From Abditibacterium sp. (lineage in GTDB: Bacteria > Armatimonadota > Abditibacteriia > Abditibacteriales > Abditibacteriaceae): a stretch of DNA of 64,000 nucleotides. Below, in pieces: positions 26,680 through 35,176 of this stretch. The DNA lies in contig JAUJNG010000001.1 of the NCBI GenBank assembly GCA_030448265.1, positions 214,490-278,489 on the forward strand. Direction: 5' to 3'. Under the pieces are notes generated by a model. The model saw only the letters and a program-made list of their open reading frames with translations, searched no databases and was not told the DNA's origin. Position 1 is the stretch's first letter. Every line of letters starts with the position of its first letter. Both the position numbers and the translations under genes were made by a program.

Positions 26680-27355
26680 CTTGCGCTTCGCTTGACTGTA
26701 AAACGTTTCTCCGTGATTAATAAAGTCCCTATTGGCCGGATGTGAGAGTCGGGCGCGCGTTTCGCGGCTGGCGAGAAGTACCGCGCACCGCAAGTCGACA
26801 TCGCTGCCATAGTCGGGCGCGGCGCAGAAGTGCATCGACACCAGGGCTTTCATCGCTTGCACCGCACGCGGATCGCTGCGCGCGAAACGGCTTGCATAGC
26901 CCAAAAGAGTCGCTTCCAAATCACCAGAAATCTCGTCGACCAAGCCCAGACGCAAGGCCTCGGCAGCGGAGAGGGGTTGGTCGACGGTAGCCATCAGACG
27001 GGCACGGCTTACCCCGACACGGCGCGCCAAAATCGGAAACACATGGGCTGGAATAAGACCCATCGCGGTTTCTGGCAGCGAAAAAGTGGCTTGAGGTGTG
27101 GCCAGCACCACATCGCAAATCGCAGCCAAGCCCACGCCAGCGCCCACCGCCGCGCCGTCCACCAAAGCACGGTGGGTTGAGGGATCTGCCCGATGGCGCG
27201 CAGCAGGGAGGCGTAACGCGACAGGCAATCCTCGGCGGGGATGGCGCCCAGAACGTCGTCGTCTCCTTCGCGCTCGCTCCACGCTTTGGAGTCAAAATCT
27301 TCGCAAAACTCCCCGCGCGGCCTTCGATGACGACGAACGACGAGGACGCTGCATT
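26680..27355 (-). pseudogene. Enoyl-CoA hydratase/isomerase family, truncated and frameshifted
   Basis: Three frames combine to one protein: VVIEGRAGSF, then CEDFDSKAWSERE with SRYASLLRAIGQIPQPT, then ALVDGAAVGAGVGLAAICDVV, PETAMGLIPAHVFPILARRVG and LVDEISGDLEA. Breaks are near 27310 (TTTT run) and 27178. The crotonase oxyanion pieces (GRAG..., GAAVGAGVGL) and the MGLIPAHVFPIL pattern resemble the decarboxylase/dehydratase-type crotonases of polyketide beta-branching and peptide pathways (PksI/DpgB-like). N-terminal ~20 residues are absent, ending where a DnaE-like fragment on the other strand begins. The C-terminal frame runs on into antisense of the DUF4352 gene, so its true end is lost too. 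Confidence 0.65.
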
Positions 27356-27359
27356 GTGG

Positions 27360-27621
27360 GCGCCTGCCAACGGCGATGACGCCGCCGGTTTACGAGCAGT
27401 TCGAGCGGGTGGTGCGCGAGCCGGGGCTGTTGGTCGAGGGTAGATTGGAAGCGTCGCCTGAGGAAAGAAGGGGAGCAAAGACCGGCATTTACCGCAGCGT
27501 GTTGATCGACAAGATCTGGTCGCTGGATGCGCTATGCCAAATCCGCTCTGTTCACGGCGCGGCGGGGCATCCTGGACAAAGTCCACGGGCGGCAGCACAA
27601 GTGGTGGCCGCGGTCGCATAG
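27360..27621 (+). pseudogene. Possible DnaE-type polymerase C-terminal (OB-fold) fragment
   Basis: The + frame reads PPVYEQFERVVREPGLLVEG, then RLEASPEERRG and IDKIWSLDAL. The pattern PxVYEQFxxVVRExxLLVEGRLE resembles the OB-fold end of DnaE/DnaE2 polymerases. Only about 75 residues survive and the match is by eye, so this is tentative. It abuts the truncated crotonase, marking another junction. Confidence 0.3.
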
Positions 27622-28148
27622 GGTTTGCACTCGGAAACGAAATTGAGGCTTAGTTAACCGCTGATTATTACTTATCTGCGTTGAATTTTCGTAACGAATA
27701 TGTTTGCAGATATGAGTCGACGAAAAAGCCATTTGTAAGTCGTTTACCGCAGCGACGGCTCCATATTTAATGGCCCGCTTTGGAGACCCAAAATAGAAGT
27801 GCCGCGTCCCATTCGACCCCAAGACCGAATCTGACTTGCATGCGGCAGTGTCTGAGATGAATCGCTGACGGTGAATTCTGAGATGGTCTTGGCAACCATA
27901 CAGCAGGGCGAATTCCGAAAACGCTTCGAGATGATTTTGGGCCATGTCGGGGCCACCCAGCTCACCGCGCGCCACGAAAATGCCTTCCGCGGCTCAGAAG
28001 CGGCATTCGAAAACGCCATTTAGCATTCGCTAGATTCGGAAAAGAGCGGCAGCAAAAGAGATCTAACTGCTGATGCCAACTCGTCGCTGTTTAGTAAGCC
28101 TGAATGCAACTTCGAAAGAGCAACCTTTCCTGTTCTTCTACTGGGATC
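27622..28148 (+). other. Intergenic region with one motif copy
   Basis: About 530 nt without a recognised gene. Contains GATATGAGT at 27709-27717. A segment near 27930-28000 (AAACGCTTCGAGATG) resembles the direct repeats at 34.85 and 37.82 kb. Confidence 0.5.
27709..27717 (+). promoter_or_regulatory. Copy of the dispersed GATATGAGT motif
   Basis: ATGTTTGCAGATATGAGTCG on the + strand, followed by ACGAAAAAGCC. No gene follows on this strand within 1 kb. Confidence 0.5.
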
Positions 28149-28763
28149 TCAAATTTCACCGCTTTTCTGGACTTCGTTGTTATAGAACTTGAGCCAGATC
28201 GACAAATCGCTTTGCAACAGATCGAGTGACGACATAGAGCAAGCACGTATATCGGCAGTGAAGAATTTGCTCAAAATAGCGTCGCGAAAGCTTTGCGCCC
28301 ATTCGTTGAAACTAGTGCCGCGCCCTGTCACCGTCAGATGTTCGATCTCCTGGCCATAAAGAAACGTTGTGTATTGGCGCCACCCCACCGCGTCATATGC
28401 TTTCTCAGCAAGATCCCATTTCTCGTGTCTTAAAGCCTCACATTTTCTGTCTTGTTCGTTGTTGTCCACGTCAGTTCCGCCATCATACTGCGGTCGCCCT
28501 CTTCGCCTCCACTCGATTTCCCTTGTTGCTCGGTAGCGGGAGTAGCCTTGTTTTTGCAGTTCTTCAATGTCCCTCTCAATTTTCTGGTAGGTCGCCGCGT
28601 TTTCTGGCCGTTGCTTCCACTCTCGCCGCTCCAAGAGATCTGCCGGCTCGGCAGGAGCGCAAAACAGGCGACTACTCAGAGTTTCGATGGATAGAGGCCG
28701 CAAGCCCTGCCGCTGGTAACAGGGCAACACCTCGTCCTTAAGCAGCGCAATTGCAGGCGGCAA
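28149..28763 (-). CDS. Hypothetical protein beside the primase gene
   Basis: A 204-residue open frame. It is hydrophilic, with a charged helical middle (NAATYQKIERDIEELQKQGY, YRATREIEWRRRGRPQYDGG) and no membrane segment. No family recognised. No clear ribosome site at the ATG, and its 5' end reaches into DNA that encodes primase-like residues on the other strand, so the first 20 codons are doubtful. Possibly part of the same integrated element. Confidence 0.45.
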   Translation of the reverse strand: MPPAIALLKDEVLPCYQRQGLRPLSIETLSSRLFCAPAEPADLLERREWKQRPENAATYQKIERDIEELQKQGYSRYRATREIEWRRRGRPQYDGGTDVDNNEQDRKCEALRHEKWDLAEKAYDAVGWRQYTTFLYGQEIEHLTVTGRGTSFNEWAQSFRDAILSKFFTADIRACSMSSLDLLQSDLSIWLKFYNNEVQKSGEI

Positions 28764-28827
28764 TGAGTTCGGAGCGCTCTGGGATGGCTATTCATCGAAC
28801 TGCGATGGCGATGCCAGCGTCGGCGAT

Positions 28828-30900
28828 TTGAAGCTATGCAACAAACTCGCGTATTGGACCGCTAAGGACGCTGTGCGCATCGATCGGCTATTTCGCCAGT
28901 CGAAGCGGATGTGCGCCAAATGGGACAAGCGCCATGGCTCGGCGGGCCAAACTTACGGCGAGCTGACCATCGCGAAAGCGATTCTTGGCTGCCATGAGAC
29001 CTTCGATCCGCGCGCGCCAGAATTTCCAAATCTCTTAGCCGATCAGATTCCGGTCGCCGAAATGGTTGGGGAAAAGGACAGGCCAGCGTATGGCGCATAC
29101 CAGATCGCCACGCTACTTTACCCAGAATGGGGCGTTGCTGCCCTCGACACAAATATGGCGCACGCTATGAGGTTGAAAAGTTATCTGGGCGACGATTTGC
29201 ATTACGCGATTGGCATCGGCTGGCTGCACTTCAATGGCAAGTCGTGGACAGCTGACGGGCGCAAATCGATGCGCACCGCGGCCATTGTTGCGAGGCTTTC
29301 GCGCCAGGTGCGGGCCGAAGCCCAGCAGCTTTACCACCTCGCGGACGTTTTGGCGCAGGCGAATCGCATGGGCGATGCAAGGGCGATGAGCGCTGCCGCG
29401 TCGAAGCACAATTCGCATGCACGCAACGTTGAAAAGCGCGAATTTGTCGTCGATACGTTGCACTTCGCGGCGGGTTTGGACGGAGTAAGCGTCGAAGCTT
29501 CGGTGTTCGAACCGCGGCCATGGCTGGTCGGTTTCGAAAATGGCGTATGGGATCATGGTATCTGGCGCCGGCACCAGCGCGATGACTACTTCCTTTACCT
29601 TTCGCCGGTAAAGGTCAATCCTGCGCTCAATTCGAGCGAGTGGGATGCGGTCTTGAAGCGGATTACCGGCGGCGATGCGGATCTGGCTCGCACGCTTCAA
29701 GAACTGGCGGGCTACATTCTCTCAGGCATCGGCGATATGCGCCTAATTCCGTGGGCATACGGCGGCACCGGCACTGGTAAAGGTACTTTCACAGAATTGC
29801 TACTCACCGTACTCGGTAAAAAAGCCACTTCTATTTCACCAGACAAACTCAACCCAAAGGCCGATCGCGGTCGCACCGGCGCCAACCTGTGGAACAAGGG
29901 ATTGGCGGTGTGTCCCGAGGCGGGCAACAAGCAGATCGAACCCGAACTTCTAAAAACGCTGTCCGGCGGCGATACCATGACCGTGCGTTTGCTTTATAAC
30001 GAGGTCTTCGACGCTTACCCGCGCCATGTGTTATTTCTGGTTTCCAACGACCCGCCTCGCCTTGACGCCTATGACGACGCGCTTAAGGGACGCATCTTGG
30101 TGTTACCTTTCGTTCATCCACTCAACGCCGGCGGTCAGCTCACGCTCACCAGCGGGCCGAGCATTCTCACCACGCGCAAAAACCCCGAGTCGCCGCTGGT
30201 TGTGGGCTTCACCAACTGGGCGCTCGAAGGGCTGGCTAAAATGCAAAAGAATCACGATATATTTCGTGCTAAAGTCGTTGAAGGCGCGACCGAACAGTTT
30301 TGGAAAGACACCGATCCGCTAACCGATTTCTGGGAAACCATTCCGGTCCATGACCTCGAACTGGGCATTTTTGCCGCGGAACTGCGCCTGCGTTACCATT
30401 TTTGGTGCGAAGGCGTCGGTGCTAAGGAGTTCAGCCCGGCTGCCTTCAAACGTGCCTGCGAAAGCATGGGACTAGTGCAAGTCAGACGCACTCAAAAGAA
30501 TATCCGCACCTGGATCCTGCCCAAAGCTACTCCCATCACGCCCGAGGAAATCGCCGAAGCCAACGCGGTGCGCAAACATCGCGGTTCGATCAGCCGTCCG
30601 CTCAAAAAAGGCGTCAATCTCAACATCTTCGGCACACCGGTTGTCACTGGCGACGGATCTGGTCAAGAAACGCCTTTTGCAGTCAATTTTCCGCAGGAAG
30701 AATTGATGAAAACCCTCGACGATATGCTCGATGAAGTCACTTCGCCCAAAACCGCTAAGGCGGCCACAAAGCCGGCAAAGGGTGAGGAATCGGGCGAATC
30801 CGCGCCAACGCCAACCGCGGCACCAACGCCAACGGAAGCTAAATCTTCCTCGGAAGTGCCAACGTCAACGGAAAGCGATGTTGAAGCACCGCGTGAATAA
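28828..30900 (+). CDS. Phage/plasmid-type primase-helicase, 5'-truncated
   Basis: The C-terminal part of a P4/NrS-1-type replication protein. It begins LCNKLAYWTAKDAVRIDRLF, the end of the primase-polymerase domain; matching sequence (FGALWDGYSS) continues upstream in frame to about 28771, where a TAA blocks it, so the primase domain is missing. The D5-type linker follows, then an SF3 helicase: Walker A GGTGTGKGTF, Walker B region LAVCPEAGN, motif C HVLFLVSNDPPRLD. The C-terminal 60 residues are low-complexity Thr/Pro/Glu. TTG at 28828 is a possible start. Expected role: replicative helicase of a phage, satellite or plasmid. A terminator follows. Confidence 0.85.
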   Translation: MKLCNKLAYWTAKDAVRIDRLFRQSKRMCAKWDKRHGSAGQTYGELTIAKAILGCHETFDPRAPEFPNLLADQIPVAEMVGEKDRPAYGAYQIATLLYPEWGVAALDTNMAHAMRLKSYLGDDLHYAIGIGWLHFNGKSWTADGRKSMRTAAIVARLSRQVRAEAQQLYHLADVLAQANRMGDARAMSAAASKHNSHARNVEKREFVVDTLHFAAGLDGVSVEASVFEPRPWLVGFENGVWDHGIWRRHQRDDYFLYLSPVKVNPALNSSEWDAVLKRITGGDADLARTLQELAGYILSGIGDMRLIPWAYGGTGTGKGTFTELLLTVLGKKATSISPDKLNPKADRGRTGANLWNKGLAVCPEAGNKQIEPELLKTLSGGDTMTVRLLYNEVFDAYPRHVLFLVSNDPPRLDAYDDALKGRILVLPFVHPLNAGGQLTLTSGPSILTTRKNPESPLVVGFTNWALEGLAKMQKNHDIFRAKVVEGATEQFWKDTDPLTDFWETIPVHDLELGIFAAELRLRYHFWCEGVGAKEFSPAAFKRACESMGLVQVRRTQKNIRTWILPKATPITPEEIAEANAVRKHRGSISRPLKKGVNLNIFGTPVVTGDGSGQETPFAVNFPQEELMKTLDDMLDEVTSPKTAKAATKPAKGEESGESAPTPTAAPTPTEAKSSSEVPTSTESDVEAPRE

Positions 30901-30925
30901 ATCACTGCGGTAAGCGTTCCTAAAT

Positions 30926-30955
30926 GGGCACCATGGCAACATGGTGCCCGTTTTT
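30926..30955 (+). terminator. Rho-independent terminator after the primase-helicase
   Basis: GGGCACCAT (30926-30934) pairs with ATGGTGCCC (30941-30949), 6-nt loop, followed by GTTTTT. It begins 26 nt past the stop codon. Confidence 0.85.
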
Positions 30956-31013
30956 GCGCCTGAAAACATGAGAATTAGATGCTAAGCCTCGTATTGGGAG
31001 CGCGTCACAAGCA

Positions 31014-31772
31014 TTAACCTCGCATATCCATACCACCATCAACCGTGATGGTTGTGCCAGTAATGAAAGCAGACAAATCACTTTGTAAAAAGCAGGTCGC
31101 GCCAGCGACATCAGATGGCAGACCAATGCGACCCAGGGGAAAGCGGGACGCAATTTCCTCGCGACCGATTTCGTCGAGGCTGGGGGCCGCCATTTCGGTG
31201 TCCGTCCAGGCTGGTGCAATGCAGTTGACGCGGATGCGGTCGGGTGCAAGTTCGAGAGCCATGGAGCGCATAAACATGATTTGCGCTCCCTTGGAGGTGG
31301 CATAGGCAGAGTACACCGCCGAACCGCGCTGTCCAGCTGTCGATGCATAAATAACGACGCTGCCGCCTGTTCCCGATTGGCGCAAAAGTGGAACGGCAGC
31401 GCGCACGGCCAAGAAGGTGCCACGCACATTGACGCTCATAGTGCGCTCCCAAAACTGAACGGTCATCTCTTCAATCGGCTTGCCTTCGAAAACGCCCGCC
31501 GAAACCACAATTCCATGCAAAGGGCCCAATTCCTCTACGGCAGCGCGCATAGCGACATCCAGCGCACCTTCCTCGGCAACATCGGCCTGGAGCACACTGA
31601 CCTTCCCACCCGCGCTACGAATCTGATCTGCTACTTTTTCCGCTGCCGCTTGACTCTGGTGAAAGTTAATGCTGACGGCAGCGCCCGCTTGAGCGAGCAT
31701 GCGCGCCGCTTCGGCTCCGATACCCCGACTTCCACCCGCGATGAAGATGTGCTTGCCGCTTAAATCAATCAT
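31014..31772 (-). CDS. SDR family oxidoreductase
   Basis: A 252-residue classical short-chain dehydrogenase: GGSRGIGAE nucleotide loop near residue 13, VSAGVF (NNAG-like), catalytic Ser in VVIYASTAGQRG, YSAYATSKGA with Tyr and Lys, and the C-terminal TGTTITVDGGMDMRG. NAD(P)-dependent oxidation or reduction of an unknown alcohol or keto compound. I chose the ATG at 31772 because the family starts there; the frame is open to 31943. It follows a PhyH gene by 107 nt on the same strand, so the two may act on one substrate. Confidence 0.92.
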   Translation of the reverse strand: MIDLSGKHIFIAGGSRGIGAEAARMLAQAGAAVSINFHQSQAAAEKVADQIRSAGGKVSVLQADVAEEGALDVAMRAAVEELGPLHGIVVSAGVFEGKPIEEMTVQFWERTMSVNVRGTFLAVRAAVPLLRQSGTGGSVVIYASTAGQRGSAVYSAYATSKGAQIMFMRSMALELAPDRIRVNCIAPAWTDTEMAAPSLDEIGREEIASRFPLGRIGLPSDVAGATCFLQSDLSAFITGTTITVDGGMDMRG

Positions 31773-31878
31773 AGAAATATCCAAATTTTGAGTGAGAGTT
31801 GACGCCGTTTTTTCGCAAAAAACACATAGATCGACAGTGGATTTCGTGATTCCGCTTAGAACCTTCGCCGGACTTCCA

Positions 31879-32682
31879 TCAGTCGTAAGCGGTCTTCTTA
31901 TGGTTTCCGAGTAAACGAAGTTGGCGCGGATTCGCCGCTTCAAGCACTTCGGGATTGAATTGCCAGGTGATGTAGGGCGAGAATTGCTGCGCGATGAAAC
32001 GATGTGAATAGTGCACCTGCATCAAGTAGCGGGTCTGATCCTGAGTGCGGTTCTGGCTGCCACTGTGCCAGATTTCGCTCCGGAAAAAGAGCACGTCGCC
32101 GGCTTTGCAAAGCACGGGTTGGAGTTTTTTGCCGTGCCACTGCGGGTCGGGATCTTTGCCCCATGCCAACGGACGCCCAGATTTGTGGCTACCAGGAATC
32201 ACATAGGTAGGGCAGAGCTGCTCGGTGATGTCACTGAGGTAGAAATGCGCGGTGCAAAGGTAAATTGGCAGCTTCACCTCGCCGGATAGCAAGAGGTGTT
32301 CGGGCACTTCAAAAAAGATGCGATCGGTGTGCGGCTGCCACCCATTATGTCCAGGATGACTACGCCAAGCACTCTGGCCGAGGATGTGGCATTCCTGACC
32401 CATGGTCGCTTCCGCCAGATCGATAACGCCCGGTCGGTCGAGAAAAGAGAGCCAGTAAGGTTCACGGTTAAAGACGCACTTGTAGTGGTCGGTCGCGCCC
32501 TGACCGTCAAAACCAAAGGGTTTCAGGCCATCGATTTTCTTACGCGCAATTTCTACTTCTTCTGGTGTCAGGACGCCGGGAATGAAAGCAAAGCCATCCT
32601 CTTGCAGTGCCTGCGTCATGCCCTCAACATCGTCAGCCATAAATGCCTTCAGGTCATTCAATCGTTTAGAAGTGGTGTTCAT
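31879..32682 (-). CDS. Phytanoyl-CoA dioxygenase (PhyH) family protein
   Basis: A 267-residue Fe(II)/2-oxoglutarate oxygenase. HxD in GWQPHTDRIFFEVP, distal His in EIWHSGSQNR and the 2-oxoglutarate Arg in QTRYLMQVHY. Complete length. TYVIPGSHKSGRPLAWG is typical. Paired with the SDR gene downstream, suggesting hydroxylation followed by oxidation of a small metabolite; the substrate is unknown. It lies just outside the primase gene, so it may be cargo of the element or flanking chromosome. Confidence 0.88.
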   Translation of the reverse strand: MNTTSKRLNDLKAFMADDVEGMTQALQEDGFAFIPGVLTPEEVEIARKKIDGLKPFGFDGQGATDHYKCVFNREPYWLSFLDRPGVIDLAEATMGQECHILGQSAWRSHPGHNGWQPHTDRIFFEVPEHLLLSGEVKLPIYLCTAHFYLSDITEQLCPTYVIPGSHKSGRPLAWGKDPDPQWHGKKLQPVLCKAGDVLFFRSEIWHSGSQNRTQDQTRYLMQVHYSHRFIAQQFSPYITWQFNPEVLEAANPRQLRLLGNHKKTAYD

Positions 32683-32943
32683 AATTTGAAAAGCCGCCGG
32701 TGCTGGTTCAATACCTTCGCGTAAATAGCCGATGCATCATAGCGACTCAAAATTGGTGCGTGGTGAGGGCTGTTTACTAAAGGCCCGATGTGCCAGCAAT
32801 ATAATGCGCCCTCCTGTTCGCTTGATCATAGGTGCAGTGATTGCTAACGTTGGCGATTCCAGCGTTTCTGCAAGTCCAATGTTCACCCGATTTAGTGACC
32901 CACGCGGTCCAAAACCAGAGTGCACAAACATCAAGCAGGCTTG

Positions 32944-33093
32944 CTAAACAGAGCCACTTCCCCTTTTTAACCCAGCGCCATTGCCTAAAAAGAGCAGAGG
33001 GGAGGGAATCGGCGTGTAAATAGCCCACGCCAAAAACAGAGTGGTGGCCGCCCCCACGCCCCAAAAAACGGCGCGGCTGGGTTTTTTGCGCAT
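32944..33093 (-). CDS. Possible small membrane protein
   Basis: A 49-residue frame with a basic start (MRKKPSR) and one hydrophobic helix (VFWGVGAATTLFLAWAIYT). Composition fits a single-pass peptide, but there is no clear ribosome site and the frame is open far upstream in repeat-rich DNA. Doubtful. Confidence 0.25.
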   Translation of the reverse strand: MRKKPSRAVFWGVGAATTLFLAWAIYTPIPSPLLFLGNGAGLKRGSGSV

Positions 33094-33244
33094 GAAGTGA
33101 AGATGACGAATCAGCCGAATCCGCGCAACCAACTGGGGCTTTTCCAGGGCCCGAAAGCGACCGAAGCGCGCCGTTTTTGGCCACATCCCGACCACAACAC
33201 AAACGCAAAGCGCGGTGCGAGACACGTTTAGGGACGCGGCGCGG

Positions 33245-34040
33245 GAGCCCACTGCGGTAGCTTTGGTAGCTCTCGAGCCCCAATCCACGCTCAAAACGCT
33301 ACCTGCGCTACCACCACGGACACACTTTGCAAAACCACAGGGGAAAAAGCTGCTGCTGCTGTTGTTTTTGGGAAACGGCTCCGCGGCGGTAGCGCTGGTA
33401 GCTCGCGGCCTCAACCAGAACGCGACCGAGGCGCCACATTGTCGGGGCGCTGCTGGACGCTGCGCCGCTGGTGCGCTCCAGAGCGCCTCGCCTCGCCTCG
33501 CGCCGCAAAATTCACGAAAAACGCTTGGCAACCACCACGAACACAAAATCAAAAAAGACCACGACAAAAATATTGGGGCAACGATCAAAAGAAAAAGAAG
33601 GAAAAACAGAGAACGAAAACCGCAAAAGTAGAAAACGCAAACGCAAAAACGAGAAACACCAAAACCAGAACCGGAAAAGGGCGATATGCAAAACAGCAAC
33701 GGCAACAACCGAAACCAGACCTGAAAAACGCAGCATCTGAAACCGCGAGAACACAGCAGCGAGAACACACAACCGCGAAAAGAATCTAAACGGACACGGC
33801 TTGAGAGAGAGCGATTACCGACATGCAAAAATGCAACGACCAGCAGTTTGGTGTAGTGGCAAATAACCACGAATCACGTGAACCAACCACACGAACCAAC
33901 TACAACGGTAGCTAAGCGCCGGGAGCACGCTACCACGCTACCGCAACGAAACCGATTCCGAAACCAAATCCCCTGAAGAAATCTTTTTCCCCTGTTTTTT
34001 ATAGAAGGGCTTCGCGGCGGTAGCTCTGGTAGCTGGGCAC
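33245..34040 (+). repeat. GGTAGC/GCTACC inverted-repeat region, left block
   Basis: Paired GGTAGC boxes alternate with paired GCTACC boxes: GGTAGCTTTGGTAGCT (about 33254), GCTACCTGCGCTACC (33298), GGCGGTAGCGCTGGTAGCT (33385), GCTACCACGCTACC (33929), GGCGGTAGCTCTGGTAGCT (34014). Between facing pairs a common filler occurs: ...ACG.A..C....TCCGAAAC, then a run like TCTTTTTCCCC, or its complement. The unit GGCTNCGCGGCGGTAGC appears twice. The boxes could form large cruciforms or serve as iterons. No gene is supported inside; 33530-33790 is strongly purine-rich on the + strand. Confidence 0.65.
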
Positions 34041-34180
34041 AACAGGTGGGAAAGGAAAGGCGACCGAACGTAACGGTCTATGCTCGACCTGACCACATCA
34101 AGCGCCACTGGCTGCGATTGGGCAAAAAGCAGAGGCGCCCCAAGATTTGGGGTCGAGCGCGAAACCGTTGGAGTGTGCTG

Positions 34181-34612
34181 GTAGATATGAGTAACCAGAG
34201 AAACGTGCTCCGAACCGTTGGGCATCGGTTAGGGCAAAAACTCATATGCAACTACAGATATGAGTAACCACAGACTGAGCTGTAGATACGAGTCACCAAA
34301 AAGAAAAGCGGAAAGATTGGGCTGTAGATATGGGTAACTTCGACGCTAACGGTGGCAAAAAGGGCCAATTTTCAGTCCCATATGAGTAATGACGGGCCAA
34401 TACACGTAGCTGTAGATATGAGTAGCTTCCACGCTAAATCCGGCAAAAGGCCGACTTGATCTCCCGAAAGAGTCGGCCCCGGTCTTCCATATGAGTAGCC
34501 ACAAATCGACATAAGCAGCTGTAGATATGGGGAGTTAAATCGCAGATATGAGTAGCTTTCACGCGACTTGCGGCCAAAGGAGCTGATTTTGGTCTTCCAT
34601 ATAAGTAGCCGA
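34181..34612 (+). repeat. Cluster of GATATGAGT repeats
   Basis: About eleven motif copies in 430 nt, arranged as imperfect tandem units. A typical unit is CTGTAGATATGAGTAGCTTC, then CACGC, a CGGC-AAAGG segment with a short stem, and GGTCTTCCATATGAGTAGCC. Units lie at about 34317-34390, 34409-34500 and 34535-34612, with looser copies at 34184 and 34257. Exact copies of GATATGAGT: 34184, 34257, 34415, 34545; CATATGAGT: 34379, 34488. One inverted copy, ACTCATAT, at about 34240. No open frame spans the units. Confidence 0.8.
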
Positions 34613-34845
34613 AAGACAGAGGTGAGTTAGCGCAGCGGGGCGCGGACCAGCACCGCTCGCGGTCTAAACAAGCGCTTGGAACTACCTGGGAGCGCCGACC
34701 ATGTGTTGGTCACGAGCGAGTAGGGAGCAGTGGAAACGTCAGATCGCTATATCAAACCGAAGCCCACAAAGCCCAAACCTGGCGCAAAGGCAATTCAGTC
34801 ACTCAAACCAAACAGCGAGGTGAATGTTTCGAGAGACGGTTCGAA

Positions 34846-35000
34846 ATAACTCTAAGCCACGATATAGCCAGGCAAGTTTGGAAAACGCTCCAAGATACCT
34901 CCCCGACGTCAGAAAAGCCATCGTCGTATTTCGCCGTGCCAGGTTCAATGCTGGACAGCGAAACCTCTGTGAAATGCAACCGCGAATGCTTCACTTCTTT
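34846..35000 (+). repeat. Direct repeat flanking the WD40 gene, left copy
   Basis: GAAATAACTCTAAGCCACGA with ATAGCCAGGCAAGTTTGGAA and ACGCTCCAAGATACCT resembles 37820-37880 step by step. Similarity continues more weakly through CATCGTCGTAT and GCAACCGCGAATGC. Confidence 0.55.
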
Positions 35001-35176
35001 TCACGGCGCCCTACGACCGAAAATCAAAGGCCGCAAATCATCGAAAGGCTGCAATGCCGAGGCGACTCGCTAAACGTAGCGAAGAGAAAGGGCGCGAGGT
35101 AAACGCACTCTGATGCGATACAATAGCTTCATCACGTTTCGCGTGTGAATTTGGTTGAACGAGGTTGCATCTGCTC

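Noticed and set aside
33471..33740. Lysine/arginine/asparagine-rich + strand frames
   Set aside because: Open only because of the purine-rich composition; several frames are open at once.
34181..34612. CRISPR array
   Set aside because: Repeats are degenerate, spacing is irregular, both unit ends carry the motif, and no cas gene is near.
34181..34612. Type III antitoxin RNA array (ToxIN-like)
   Set aside because: No adjacent toxN-like gene and the units are longer and less regular than known antitoxin repeats.
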